A DNA stretch of 64,000 nucleotides from Hyphococcus sp. (GTDB taxonomy: Bacteria; Pseudomonadota; Alphaproteobacteria; Caulobacterales; Parvularculaceae). The stretch is taken from assembly GCA_013002535.1 (NCBI GenBank), contig JABDJK010000116.1, positions 83,565 through 147,564 on the forward strand, written 5' to 3'. Shown piece by piece: positions 54,801-62,006 of the stretch. A program made the translations under genes and the position numbers. The notes under the pieces were generated by a model that made no database searches, was not told the DNA's origin, and saw only the letters and a list, made by a program, of their open reading frames with translations. Numbering within the stretch: position 1 is the stretch's first letter; the number at the start of each line of letters is the position of its first letter.

Positions 54801-55183
54801 ACCGCCCCCGCCCCCAACCCCACAACCACCGATCCTTCTGACCATTCAAGCAGATCATCGATGTATAATTCGCAACTGCCTTTCTCTGTGCGGCGTTTGC
54901 CCACCGTCAATAACCTACACAATCGTCCGTAGCCGGCGCGATCTTCCGGGAACACCAGGAATTCGGTCTCGTCGGCGAGAACGATGCGCGCGCCAACAAT
55001 ATATTGAACGCCAACTTCCTTCGCGGCCGCATGGGCGCGAACGACCCCGGCGAGGGTGTTCTTGTCGGCGACAGCGATGGCTTTGAGTCCAAGTTCATGC
55101 GCCTTTACGGCCAACTCATCCGGATGCGAGGCGCCGGTTAAAAATGTAAAGTTGGAGCGCACGCAAAGTTCGGCGTAACTCAT
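51890..55183 (-). CDS. dnaE2: Error-prone DNA polymerase DnaE2 (ImuC)
   Basis: A 1097-aa C-family polymerase for damage-induced mutagenesis. The PHP domain begins [24 protein letters not shown]. The polymerase palm has [23 protein letters not shown] (about residues 393-415), with catalytic aspartates, and [16 protein letters not shown] (about 530). [39 protein letters not shown] (finger region) is typical, and the C-terminal OB fold includes [22 protein letters not shown]. ATG 55183 overlaps the imuB stop (ATGA), so translation is coupled. Third gene of the ImuABC cassette. Confidence 0.96.
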   Translation of the reverse strand: [1097 protein letters not shown]

Positions 55184-56697
55184 GCAAACTCTCCGCAAAC
55201 ATGCCAGCGCGCATCAGCGTCGTCGCAGGCGTAATCGCAACACAGCCAAAGCCGCTCGCCGTCGGCGGCGGTGACGCGCCAGTAATCTTTCGGCTTGCCG
55301 CCCCAGCCGTTGTTCATGCGCCACCATTCCGGCGCGATCCGCTCCGGCCCTTCCGCGCGAGCAATGTCGATCTTGCGCCCGCGCCAGGCGATGGCTTTCG
55401 GCGGACGCCCCGGCAAGATCATGTGCGCACGCTCCGGCGCAAAGAGCGTCAATGGCCGCGGACGCGGCGGGCGCCCCCAAACGCCTGCCGGGTTTCCTGC
55501 CGTCGACAATTTTCCCGCTGTAGCTGAGGCGTAAGCGAATTCGCGTTCCGGGATGTGGCTGTCAGCGGGGCGGAAGCGTTTCACATGGTCAAAGCCGATG
55601 CGGTTGCCGACCCGGGCGATCAGTTCATCAACGGCGTCGGCTGATTGCTCTGACGGCTCACCGGAAAGCTGGCGCGCAGACAAAGGCGCAACCTTCACCG
55701 CCTGCGCGCGCAAAAATTCAATCCCAAAACCGGCGTCGAGTTTTTCGAGCTTGCGCTCAAAAAGCCGCATGGCGAGGGCTTCATCGCGCGCCGGCTGCGC
55801 CAGCCCGATCTCGATCATCTCCTCGGAATGGTCGGAGCGCCGGACCGCGAGCCGAAACCCCCGCGCCCCGCACGCCGCATCTTCAAGGCGTTTGCAAACC
55901 TGCGCGAGAACACGCCGCAAGGCCTCGCGCACATCATCCAAAAGCCCGATCGGTTCCGGCAGGGTCATGCGCGCGGCGAAGATCTTTGGCGGCGAAGACG
56001 GCGCCGCCGGTTCATAGGTCATGCCCGTCGCCTGATCGAGGCGTTTGACAAGCTCCACCCCGAAGCGCCGGGCGAGAGACGCTCTTGGTACAGAGGTTAA
56101 GTCTCCGATCTTGCCGAGGCCCAAACGGTTGAGCCCGGCCACGGTGTCGCGATCAATACGTAAAGCCCCCAAGGGCAAGTCAGCAATGGCGGCCCGCGTC
56201 TCCCCCGGCGGCGCAATCACCGCCCCTCGCCGTTCACGCGCCAGGGCCCAGGCGGCGCCTTTCGTGTCGGCGCAGCCGGCGTGGGCCTCCAGCCGCAAAT
56301 CTTCCAAGCGCTGCAACATGTCAGCGAGCATCGGCTCTTCCCCCCCAAACAAATGCGCGCAGCCGGTGATGTCGAGGATCAATGCATCGCGCCCGTCCCG
56401 CGCAATGAACGGCGAATAGCGCCCGGCCCAGCGATGAAGGGCGCCGAGAAAACTTGCATCATGATCAGGCGCGGCGACGACCGTCTGCAGATCCGGAAAG
56501 ATCGCCCGAGCGTCGGACAGCGCCATCCCCTCAATCAGTCCTGCAGCTTCGGCGGCCCGGTTAAGGGCGTAAAGCCTCAGCGCGTTCATCTCCTCCGCGA
56601 CGACCGCGAAGGGTCGCGTCCCGCCGGTATGGTCCTGCCGCAACAGCCGGTCCGCCGGCAATCTTGGAAACCACAATGATACGACGCGTCGCCGCAT
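55180..56697 (-). CDS. imuB: ImuB, Y-family-like DNA polymerase accessory protein
   Basis: A 505-aa Y-family polymerase relative that lacks the normal catalytic acidic set and bridges DnaE2 to the beta clamp. MRRRVVSLWFPRLPADRLLRQD, NRAAEAAGLIEGMALSDARAI and LDITGCAHLFGGEE are family motifs. A clamp-binding-like motif and the extended C-terminal region (VWGRPPRPRPLTLFAPERAHM, KDYWRVTAADGERLWLCCDYAC) are present. Starts inside imuA (137 bp overlap) and ends in the dnaE2 start. Confidence 0.94.
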   Translation of the reverse strand: MRRRVVSLWFPRLPADRLLRQDHTGGTRPFAVVAEEMNALRLYALNRAAEAAGLIEGMALSDARAIFPDLQTVVAAPDHDASFLGALHRWAGRYSPFIARDGRDALILDITGCAHLFGGEEPMLADMLQRLEDLRLEAHAGCADTKGAAWALARERRGAVIAPPGETRAAIADLPLGALRIDRDTVAGLNRLGLGKIGDLTSVPRASLARRFGVELVKRLDQATGMTYEPAAPSSPPKIFAARMTLPEPIGLLDDVREALRRVLAQVCKRLEDAACGARGFRLAVRRSDHSEEMIEIGLAQPARDEALAMRLFERKLEKLDAGFGIEFLRAQAVKVAPLSARQLSGEPSEQSADAVDELIARVGNRIGFDHVKRFRPADSHIPEREFAYASATAGKLSTAGNPAGVWGRPPRPRPLTLFAPERAHMILPGRPPKAIAWRGRKIDIARAEGPERIAPEWWRMNNGWGGKPKDYWRVTAADGERLWLCCDYACDDADARWHVCGEFA

Positions 56698-57241
56698 CCC
56701 AACCTATCTCCCACGCCCCAAATGTTCCCTTTTTGTTCTTTATGAGAGAAAGTCGCCAGAGAGTCGAGTCCGATTGTTCACAATCGCCGGTTGGGGCATG
56801 AAAAGGCGCACAAAACCAGCGGGTCTCAGTAGCGTTGGTGACCGGCGCGTCGGCGACAATGGCAAGACCGACGCCGCCCCCCGCCTCGGCCGCAAGCTGC
56901 AACCGCCGGCTGACGGTGAGGTCCATGGGGCTTGCCAGCTCCGCGATAACCACCGCCCCGCCGCCAAAGCGCAAGGCTTCCTCCATGCACCACAGGACAT
57001 CGAGAGGGCGGTCGCACTCAGCGACGACAATCCGCGCAGGATCAAGGAAATCCGAGAGCCCCAACGGGTTGAGCCTCCGCTGCTCGCGGCTCGAGCGGAC
57101 CCAGATGACCGGGCGGTTTTCGGCGGCCCCTGCGCACATCGCGGCGAAGCCCCGCGCGCCCGGCCCCAGCGCCTCATGCACCCGGGACGCAGCGAGGCGC
57201 GCGTCCTCAAACAGGGGGATATCTTTGTTGGCTCCGCTCAT
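56561..57241 (-). CDS. imuA: ImuA, RecA-like SOS mutagenesis protein
   Basis: A 226-aa RecA/SulA-like protein that acts with ImuB and DnaE2 in mutagenic repair. RVHEALGPGARGFAAMCAGAA, SREQRRLNPLGLSDFL, DVLWCMEEALRFGGGAVVIAEL and DLTVSRRLQLAAEAGGGVGLAIV are ImuA features; there is no intact Walker A. Its last 45 codons overlap imuB in another frame. The ATG lies only 2 bp from a LexA box and 6 bp from a TATAAT, so the message is probably leaderless. Confidence 0.9.
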   Translation of the reverse strand: MSGANKDIPLFEDARLAASRVHEALGPGARGFAAMCAGAAENRPVIWVRSSREQRRLNPLGLSDFLDPARIVVAECDRPLDVLWCMEEALRFGGGAVVIAELASPMDLTVSRRLQLAAEAGGGVGLAIVADAPVTNATETRWFCAPFHAPTGDCEQSDSTLWRLSLIKNKKGTFGAWEIGWDAATRRIIVVSKIAGGPAVAAGPYRRDATLRGRRGGDERAEALRP

Positions 57242-57243
57242 TT

Positions 57244-57258
57244 GTTCATTATATGTTC
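57244..57258 (-). promoter_or_regulatory. LexA (SOS) operator GAAC-N7-GAAC
   Basis: On the minus strand GAAC-ATATAAT-GAAC, a perfect match to the alphaproteobacterial SOS box (GTTC-N7-GTTC in the other orientation). The seven-base spacer contains the TATAAT -10 element, so LexA binding must block promoter opening of imuA-imuB-dnaE2. Confidence 0.9.
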
Positions 57259-57275
57259 TTATTGAGAGGTGGCAA
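57248..57275 (-). promoter_or_regulatory. imuA promoter, predicted leaderless
   Basis: TTGCCA (-35, plus coordinates 57275-57270), 16 bp, TATAAT (-10, 57253-57248). With the -10 ending at -7, +1 falls on 57241, the A of the imuA ATG. No Shine-Dalgarno sequence could precede it. Strong match for both hexamers. Confidence 0.7.
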
Positions 57276-57292
57276 GAAACCCCTCACCGCTC

Positions 57293-57343
57293 ATTCCCGC
57301 GAAAGCGGGAATCCAGCAAATGAAAAAAGCCGGGCTTCGCCCG
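57293..57343. repeat. Intergenic hairpins between imuA and sodB
   Basis: ATTCCCGC-GAAA-GCGGGAAT (57293-57312) is a perfect 8-bp stem-loop of the common 'cgcgaaagcg' palindrome family. A second hairpin CGGGC-TTC-GCCCG (57331-57343) follows an A6 run, so on the minus strand it looks like a terminator, though no gene ends there. Confidence 0.5.
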
Positions 57344-57511
57344 TCAATATATTTGGCTGGCCCCCCCGATGCGCAGGGGTGAGCGGAAAAAATTGGGAAG
57401 CAGAAACTCAATTCCGCCGTTTGAACTTTCCCGCACTTGCGCTGTTGATGTTGAACACCAACGCCGCGGCGCCTAAGTGCACGGCCATACGCAAACGATA
57501 AAGGAGACATC

Positions 57512-58108
57512 ATGGCGATCGAGTTGCCGCCCCTTCCCTACGCAAAGAATGCGCTGGAGCCGCATATTTCAGAACGCACGCTCGATTTTCACTATGGCAA
57601 GCACCATCAGGGCTATGTAACAAAAACCAACAAAGCGATTGCGGGCACAAAACTCGACGACGCCAACCTGGAAGAGATCATCGCTGCGGCTGACGGCGAC
57701 GACCAGGGTCTCTTCAATAACGCTGCGCAAGTTTGGAACCATACATTCTACTGGAATTCCATGGCGCCAAACGGCGGCGGCGCGCCATCCGGCGATATTG
57801 CGTCCGCCATCGGCGACACGTTTGGCGGCTATGATAGTTTCAAGGAAGCGTTCGCCGCCGCCGGCGCAGGGCGCTTTGGGTCAGGCTGGACCTGGCTGAT
57901 CGCCAAAGATGGAAAACTTGATGTCATCAACACGCTAAACGCCGATACACCGCTTACGGATCAATCCGCGACCCCGCTCCTCACAATGGATGTGTGGGAA
58001 CACGCCTATTATCTCGACTACCAGAATGGCCGTGGAACCTATATCGACGCCATTCTTGATAATCTTGTGAACTGGGATTTCGCCAACGCGAATTTGAAAT
58101 CCGCGTAA
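57512..58108 (+). CDS. sodB: Superoxide dismutase (Fe/Mn family)
   Basis: A 198-aa enzyme that dismutates superoxide. Metal ligands are visible: H27 (DFHYGKHHQGYV), H77 (WNHTFYWNSM), D160 and H164 (MDVWEHAYYLDYQN). GSGWTWLIAKDGKL is typical of the iron form. Good ribosome-binding site AAAGGAGACATCATG. Followed by a terminator. Cytoplasmic; no signal peptide. Confidence 0.96.
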   Translation: MAIELPPLPYAKNALEPHISERTLDFHYGKHHQGYVTKTNKAIAGTKLDDANLEEIIAAADGDDQGLFNNAAQVWNHTFYWNSMAPNGGGAPSGDIASAIGDTFGGYDSFKEAFAAAGAGRFGSGWTWLIAKDGKLDVINTLNADTPLTDQSATPLLTMDVWEHAYYLDYQNGRGTYIDAILDNLVNWDFANANLKSA

Positions 58109-58133
58109 GGCAAATTCACGACAACGAAAAAGG

Positions 58134-58166
58134 CCGCCGACGCAAATCGCGTCAGGCGGAATTTTT
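58134..58166 (+). terminator. Terminator of sodB
   Basis: CCGCC-GACGC (58134-58143) pairs with GCGTC-A-GGCGG (58149-58159) with one bulge around an AAATC loop, followed by AATTTTTC. Confidence 0.7.
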
Positions 58167-58191
58167 CATGAATTTCTGAAGTCTGCTTTGA

Positions 58192-58380
58192 CTAGTCTTT
58201 CTTCAACTCCGCATACGTCAACGAATTCGAACATGCGTCACCGAAGCATTCGTCAAAGATCCCGCCGAGCTTGGTTTGACCTGATCCATTAGCCAATGGG
58301 AGCGTCGCAGACACAGCGATGACTGCCGCGATGATATAAAGATATGGGCGTTTCACACTTGATGCTTGTGCATTTCTCAT
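58192..58380 (-). CDS. Small exported or membrane-anchored protein
   Basis: A 62-aa protein with one N-terminal hydrophobic segment (about residues 14-31, YIIAAVIAVSATLPLANGS) and a short tail with two cysteines (FDECFGDACSN) that could form a disulfide. AGGA lies 9 nt before the ATG. No family recognised. A Pho-box-like repeat lies about 70 bp upstream, and the neighbours are phosphate-related, which suggests induction by phosphate starvation (inference). Confidence 0.5.
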   Translation of the reverse strand: MRNAQASSVKRPYLYIIAAVIAVSATLPLANGSGQTKLGGIFDECFGDACSNSLTYAELKKD

Positions 58381-58449
58381 TGTACAATTCCTTACTAACG
58401 TACTGTATTTTCTTCCCTATCCAGCTTATGAGACTAAACTGATAAGAAT

Positions 58450-58467
58450 GTGTCACTGAACTGTCAT
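58450..58467 (+). promoter_or_regulatory. Pho-box-like direct repeat
   Basis: GTGTCAC (58450-58456), TGAA, CTGTCAT (58461-58467): two 7-mers at 11-bp period, close to the PhoB consensus CTGTCAT-N4-CTGTCAT. It lies between the divergently placed ends of the small gene (start 58380) and the porin remnant. The repeat orientation is plus, opposite to the nearest gene start, so the target is uncertain. Confidence 0.5.
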
Positions 58468-58535
58468 ATTAGATAGCGCACGGTTTGCGCATCGTCAAGG
58501 AAAAAAGCGCAAAAATTGCGGATTTTTTGCCTTAA

Positions 58536-59466
58536 CTAATTGAATCTATGCAAGGTGCTGTAAATCTGGGGAAATTTTGAACCTGAAACAAGCTCAATAG
58601 TCAGGTTGCAAACGTCGAACTGCGCGCGCAACGTTACCCCCGTCACATTTTCCTCGCGAACACTGACAGCAATTGCATCGGCAAACGCAGGATCGAGCCC
58701 TGCCCCGGTCGCGCCGAGATCAGCGTTCAAGTGAAATCTGTTGACGCCAAATCGCAGTAAATCAGTCGGCCACCAGTCAACACCGCAGATAAGGGTCGGG
58801 TAGTCACCGCCGGCGATATTAGCGCCATTCAATTCAATTGTGTCAAAACGAAGGACAAACTCGACGGTGCCGATTTTCTTGTTGGAGATCGTTGGGCCGT
58901 CAAAGCGCCCACCCTTTAAGTTTCGATTGCCGCCGATCATCCAGCCGGCCTCGATATATCCGCCGCCAATGACTGGATCATCCGCGCAAGTCGAGCAATT
59001 CACGAGCGACACTCCATATTCCGCCGCCGTCCAGAAGCCGTCTTTCAGCGCAGCGAATTCAATACCGGTGAAAACATCGGAATCGCCAATGCGCAGTGTA
59101 CTAATGATACGCCCCGGAATATTCGTCGCCGGACGCTGTCGATTTCTAAAGTCGAAGCCAGCATCACTCTTGGTTCGGTATCTAAAAGACGCGCCGCCAT
59201 GAAGTGTCCATCCATTTTCGGTTGCAGCCGGATGGAGAACAATGCGTCCGGCGATCGCGGTTCGTTTAAATGTTCGAAACGCGGAACTATCGACGTCGAA
59301 CGCCGAATTTTCAGCGTCTGCGTTGGCATAATCCAGCATCACTCTGCCGAATACATCTGGGTCGGAAATGCCAAAAGTTGATTGCGCCGTCGCTACGCTA
59401 TTTTCTGTCGCAAGACCGGCGATTGCTGCACCCGCAACAATTGTTCGATCGTTTTCTCACGCCCAT
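58536..59466 (-). pseudogene. Decayed phosphate-selective porin (OprO/OprP family)
   Basis: The open part from 59342 encodes the porin ends: FGRVMLDYANADAEN with DVDSSAFRTFKR (first strand region), GWTLHGGASFRYR (mid barrel) and a C-terminal strand ending HRFN. About 120-140 residues expected between the first hairpin and GRIVLHPAA are missing. The signal peptide (TIVAGAAIAGLATENSVATA) is in the same frame but no start codon precedes it. ATG 59466 reaches it only if one A is removed from the A4 run near 59452-59449. A frameshift plus an internal deletion make it a pseudogene. A Pho-box-like repeat precedes it. Confidence 0.7.
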
Positions 59467-59494
59467 GGATTCCTGCTATCTACGGAGTTTTGAC

Positions 59495-59523
59495 ATGACG
59501 CGGCTATTGCAGGTTGATGACAA
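59495..59523 (-). promoter_or_regulatory. Pho-box-like triple repeat before the porin remnant
   Basis: On the minus strand TTGTCAT-CAAC-CTGCAAT-AGCC-GCGTCAT: three 7-mers at 11-bp period with one, two and two differences from CTGTCAT. About 30 bp ahead of ATG 59466 and in the direction of the porin gene. Confidence 0.5.
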
Positions 59524-59681
59524 ACGCTCAAAAGTTTTGCGAAAAATTTGGATAGAATTATTGCAGATTTGTGTCATTTACGCACTTATTGCGTAAATTG
59601 ATTACATGCGCCCGCCAAAAATAAAGCATTTTCCCAGTTTTCCACAGAGCAATTTCCGCCAGTGATTTTGGCGCAGCCGCG

Positions 59682-59714
59682 CTGTCATAAAATTGTTATT
59701 CACCACAGTTATGT
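59682..59714 (+). promoter_or_regulatory. Pho box and -10-like element of the PiT-like gene
   Basis: CTGTCAT (59682-59688), AAAA, TTGTTAT (59693-59699), then TTATGT (59709-59714) as a -10-like hexamer 10 bp downstream. This geometry equals PhoB-activated promoters where the Pho box replaces the -35. The gene starts at 59749. Confidence 0.6.
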
Positions 59715-59748
59715 CGCCGACAAATTCACTGACGGGGTTTTGTGAAAA

Positions 59749-60900
59749 ATGACGGAAATTACTTTATTCGCGATGATCGGCTTTTTGTTCGCGGCCTATG
59801 CGGTCGTGGGCAATGACGCCCTGCAAACGCTCGGAACGTTTATCGCATCCAATAGCCGGTTGCACTGGTTTTGGCTGTTTTTATTCGCGGCAGCAATTCT
59901 CGTCATCACCTTTACCTATGGTTGGTGGATAAATGACGGCGACCCGTCCTACGGCCGCCTTGCGAATGCAAAAAAATATCCAGCCGTCGAAATTCAATGG
60001 TACCATACGCTTCCGCCGCTCGTGCTTTTAGTGATAACGCGTTTTGGGGTTCCGGTTTCCACATCTTTCATGGTGCTGACGGTCTTCGCGTCGATCGGCG
60101 GATTATCGTCAATGTTGCAAAAGTCATTGATCGGTTACGGTCTTGCATTTGTTTGCGGCCTTGTCGTTTTCCTTGTGCTAGCAAATACGCTTGAAAAATT
60201 CTTCCGAAAAACAGCCGACAGCCAACACCATCCGATATGGGTCCTACTGCAGTGGATTACGACAGGTTATCTCTGGTCGGTCTGGCTGATACAGGACTTC
60301 GCGAACATCTTCGTCTTTCTGCCGCGTCAATTGACAGCGTTTGAGAGTTTCACAGCGATGTTCGCAATCGTCTTGCTCCTCGCCTACACATTCGCCAATC
60401 GCGGCGGACCGGTGCAGCGAATTTTGAAAACGAAAACTGCTGTAACAGACATTCGCTCAGCGACCATTATCGACTTTATTTACGCGTCGTTGTTGTTTTA
60501 TTTCAAAGAACTGAACAACATTCCAATGTCGACAACTTTCGTTTTTCTTGGTCTAATCGCTGGGCGAGAATACGGATTTGCGATCATGCAGCAAGCCGTC
60601 AGCTTCCTGAAAACCTGCGAGACCGCCGTTTCAGATATTGCGAAGGCCTATATCGGCCTTGTTCTCTCTATCGACATGGCGGTCGGTCTTCCGTTCCTGG
60701 CGCGTGGCCTCGCTGGGGCCGGCTTCCCGCTTGAGGAGCTCGTGCCGACACAGGCATATGGCGTCTTTATTTTTGCGGCAAACGCGCTGCTCTTACCCGT
60801 CGCGATACATTTCGCCGTAAAATCTCGCGCGACCATGTTTGCTGTTGCGTTTTTTCTTGCGGCCGCCGCGGCAGCGTTTTTCTCATTCCCACTGGAATAA
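59749..60900 (+). CDS. PiT-like phosphate transporter family permease
   Basis: A 383-aa membrane protein with about ten helices. VVGNDALQTLGTFIASNS near residue 20 resembles the first PiT signature (GxNDxxxxxGT). GVPVSTSFMVLTVFASIGG near 100 and NNIPMSTTFVFLGLIAGREYG near 260 are the paired PiT repeats. The sequence is divergent from PitA, so the substrate could be phosphate or another anion. The Pho-box-like promoter and the OprO/P porin remnant next door support phosphate. The 3' end is overlapped by the frameshifted TPR gene on the other strand. Confidence 0.75.
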   Translation: MTEITLFAMIGFLFAAYAVVGNDALQTLGTFIASNSRLHWFWLFLFAAAILVITFTYGWWINDGDPSYGRLANAKKYPAVEIQWYHTLPPLVLLVITRFGVPVSTSFMVLTVFASIGGLSSMLQKSLIGYGLAFVCGLVVFLVLANTLEKFFRKTADSQHHPIWVLLQWITTGYLWSVWLIQDFANIFVFLPRQLTAFESFTAMFAIVLLLAYTFANRGGPVQRILKTKTAVTDIRSATIIDFIYASLLFYFKELNNIPMSTTFVFLGLIAGREYGFAIMQQAVSFLKTCETAVSDIAKAYIGLVLSIDMAVGLPFLARGLAGAGFPLEELVPTQAYGVFIFAANALLLPVAIHFAVKSRATMFAVAFFLAAAAAAFFSFPLE

Positions 60901-61922
60901 GAAGGTATTAGTCGCCAAACGCTTCGACATAGGCTTTCTGTGCATCCGTTCGACGGACGCAATGACGCCGCAAGCCGCAAGTCAGATTGCGCCGCTTCAT
61001 TTTTGCTGAGTGTGATCCGCGTCCGCCCACGCATCAGATAAGCATGTCCAAAATCCGGGGCCAATTCGATCGCCAGCGAAAACGCCCGTTCGGCATTCCG
61101 GTGATCGTCCATGGCGCTGTAAACCTCACCGGTTCGATAATGCGCCATCACATAAACTGGAAACAGTTCTTTGACTTTCTCATAATGTTCAAGGGCCTGG
61201 TCGTAATCGCCCTTCAAAAAATATGAATACGCCATGTGGTGATGCGCATTGTGATAGGTAGGATCAATCAACAACGCCTGGGAAATATCTTCCGTCGACT
61301 GGCTGAAATTTCCGTTCCAGCGATGCGCAGACCCTCTAATCGTTAGGGCAACCGCCTTGTACGGATCATCGTTGCCGAGGGCGTCAACCACTCGGGTGCA
61401 CGCGGCGATGACGTCATTGGGGTCGGCTCGGTCGAATTCACAGCGATCAATGGATGAATTCAATTCTGGGTGCGTCTTTCGAACCGCCGTTTGGCGCATA
61501 ATTTCTATCGAATTTTGCCCATGAGTGTAGGGTTTGCGGTTGCGATTTAGGCTTTCAAATCCGCCGGCGCTAATAAACAGGACTCCAGCAATTACCGCCG
61601 CGGCGGCGACGACGCCCCACAACAGGCGCGCAGGAAACACCCGCCGCCCGCGCTCGCCGCTTTCCGTCTGTCCTATCGGCGGAGCTGACCGCTTAGATGG
61701 GCCATTGCTTGTCGCATCAACGCGCATGCCGTAATTTTCATGACGACCGAACAAGCCGCTGGCATAGTCGCGCCGCCATTCTTCAAACGGCTCGGAGCGA
61801 ATGTTCAAATCTTCAAGAAATTCAGTTTCCCGAAATCCGCCGTTCCCTAAATTCTCACTGGACGGAAGTAAGACATCGATCCTGTCCGCTGCTAACGCAA
61901 TAAACTCCGAATTCGTGGTCAT
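60648..61922 (-). CDS. TPR-repeat membrane protein with 3' frameshift and read-through tail
   Basis: Cytoplasmic N-terminus (about residues 1-93), one membrane helix (LLWGVVAAAAVIAGVLFI), then tetratricopeptide repeats (about 175-305, including ALLIDPTYHNAHHHMAYSYF, KGDYDQALEHYEKVKEL and AERAFSLAIELAPDFGHAYL). Near 60950-60975 the frame changes sense: the current frame runs on into antisense of the permease gene, giving an Ala/Arg/Ser-rich tail to 60648. The adjacent frame reads RTDAQKAYVEAFGD and stops at 60908, just short of the permease stop. So the gene most likely ended at 60908 and has a single-base indel. ATG 61922 is the preferred start; 61997 is possible. Confidence 0.65.
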   Translation of the reverse strand: MTTNSEFIALAADRIDVLLPSSENLGNGGFRETEFLEDLNIRSEPFEEWRRDYASGLFGRHENYGMRVDATSNGPSKRSAPPIGQTESGERGRRVFPARLLWGVVAAAAVIAGVLFISAGGFESLNRNRKPYTHGQNSIEIMRQTAVRKTHPELNSSIDRCEFDRADPNDVIAACTRVVDALGNDDPYKAVALTIRGSAHRWNGNFSQSTEDISQALLIDPTYHNAHHHMAYSYFLKGDYDQALEHYEKVKELFPVYVMAHYRTGEVYSAMDDHRNAERAFSLAIELAPDFGHAYLMRGRTRITLSKNEAAQSDLRLAASLRPSNGCTESLCRSVWRLIPSYSSGNEKNAAAAAARKNATANMVARDFTAKCIATGKSSAFAAKIKTPYACVGTSSSSGKPAPARPRARNGRPTAMSIERTRPI

Positions 61923-62006
61923 GAGAAAATCGCATATCAGTCCAGAGCGTTTGCGTTGGTGAAAATTGTGATTCGCATTCAGAAATGAACGCGCCATAGT
62001 CGGCGG

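Noticed and set aside
57331..57343. Terminator-like hairpin on the minus strand upstream of imuA
   Set aside because: No transcript is expected to end there; it belongs to a cluster of intergenic palindromes, so it is listed as a repeat.
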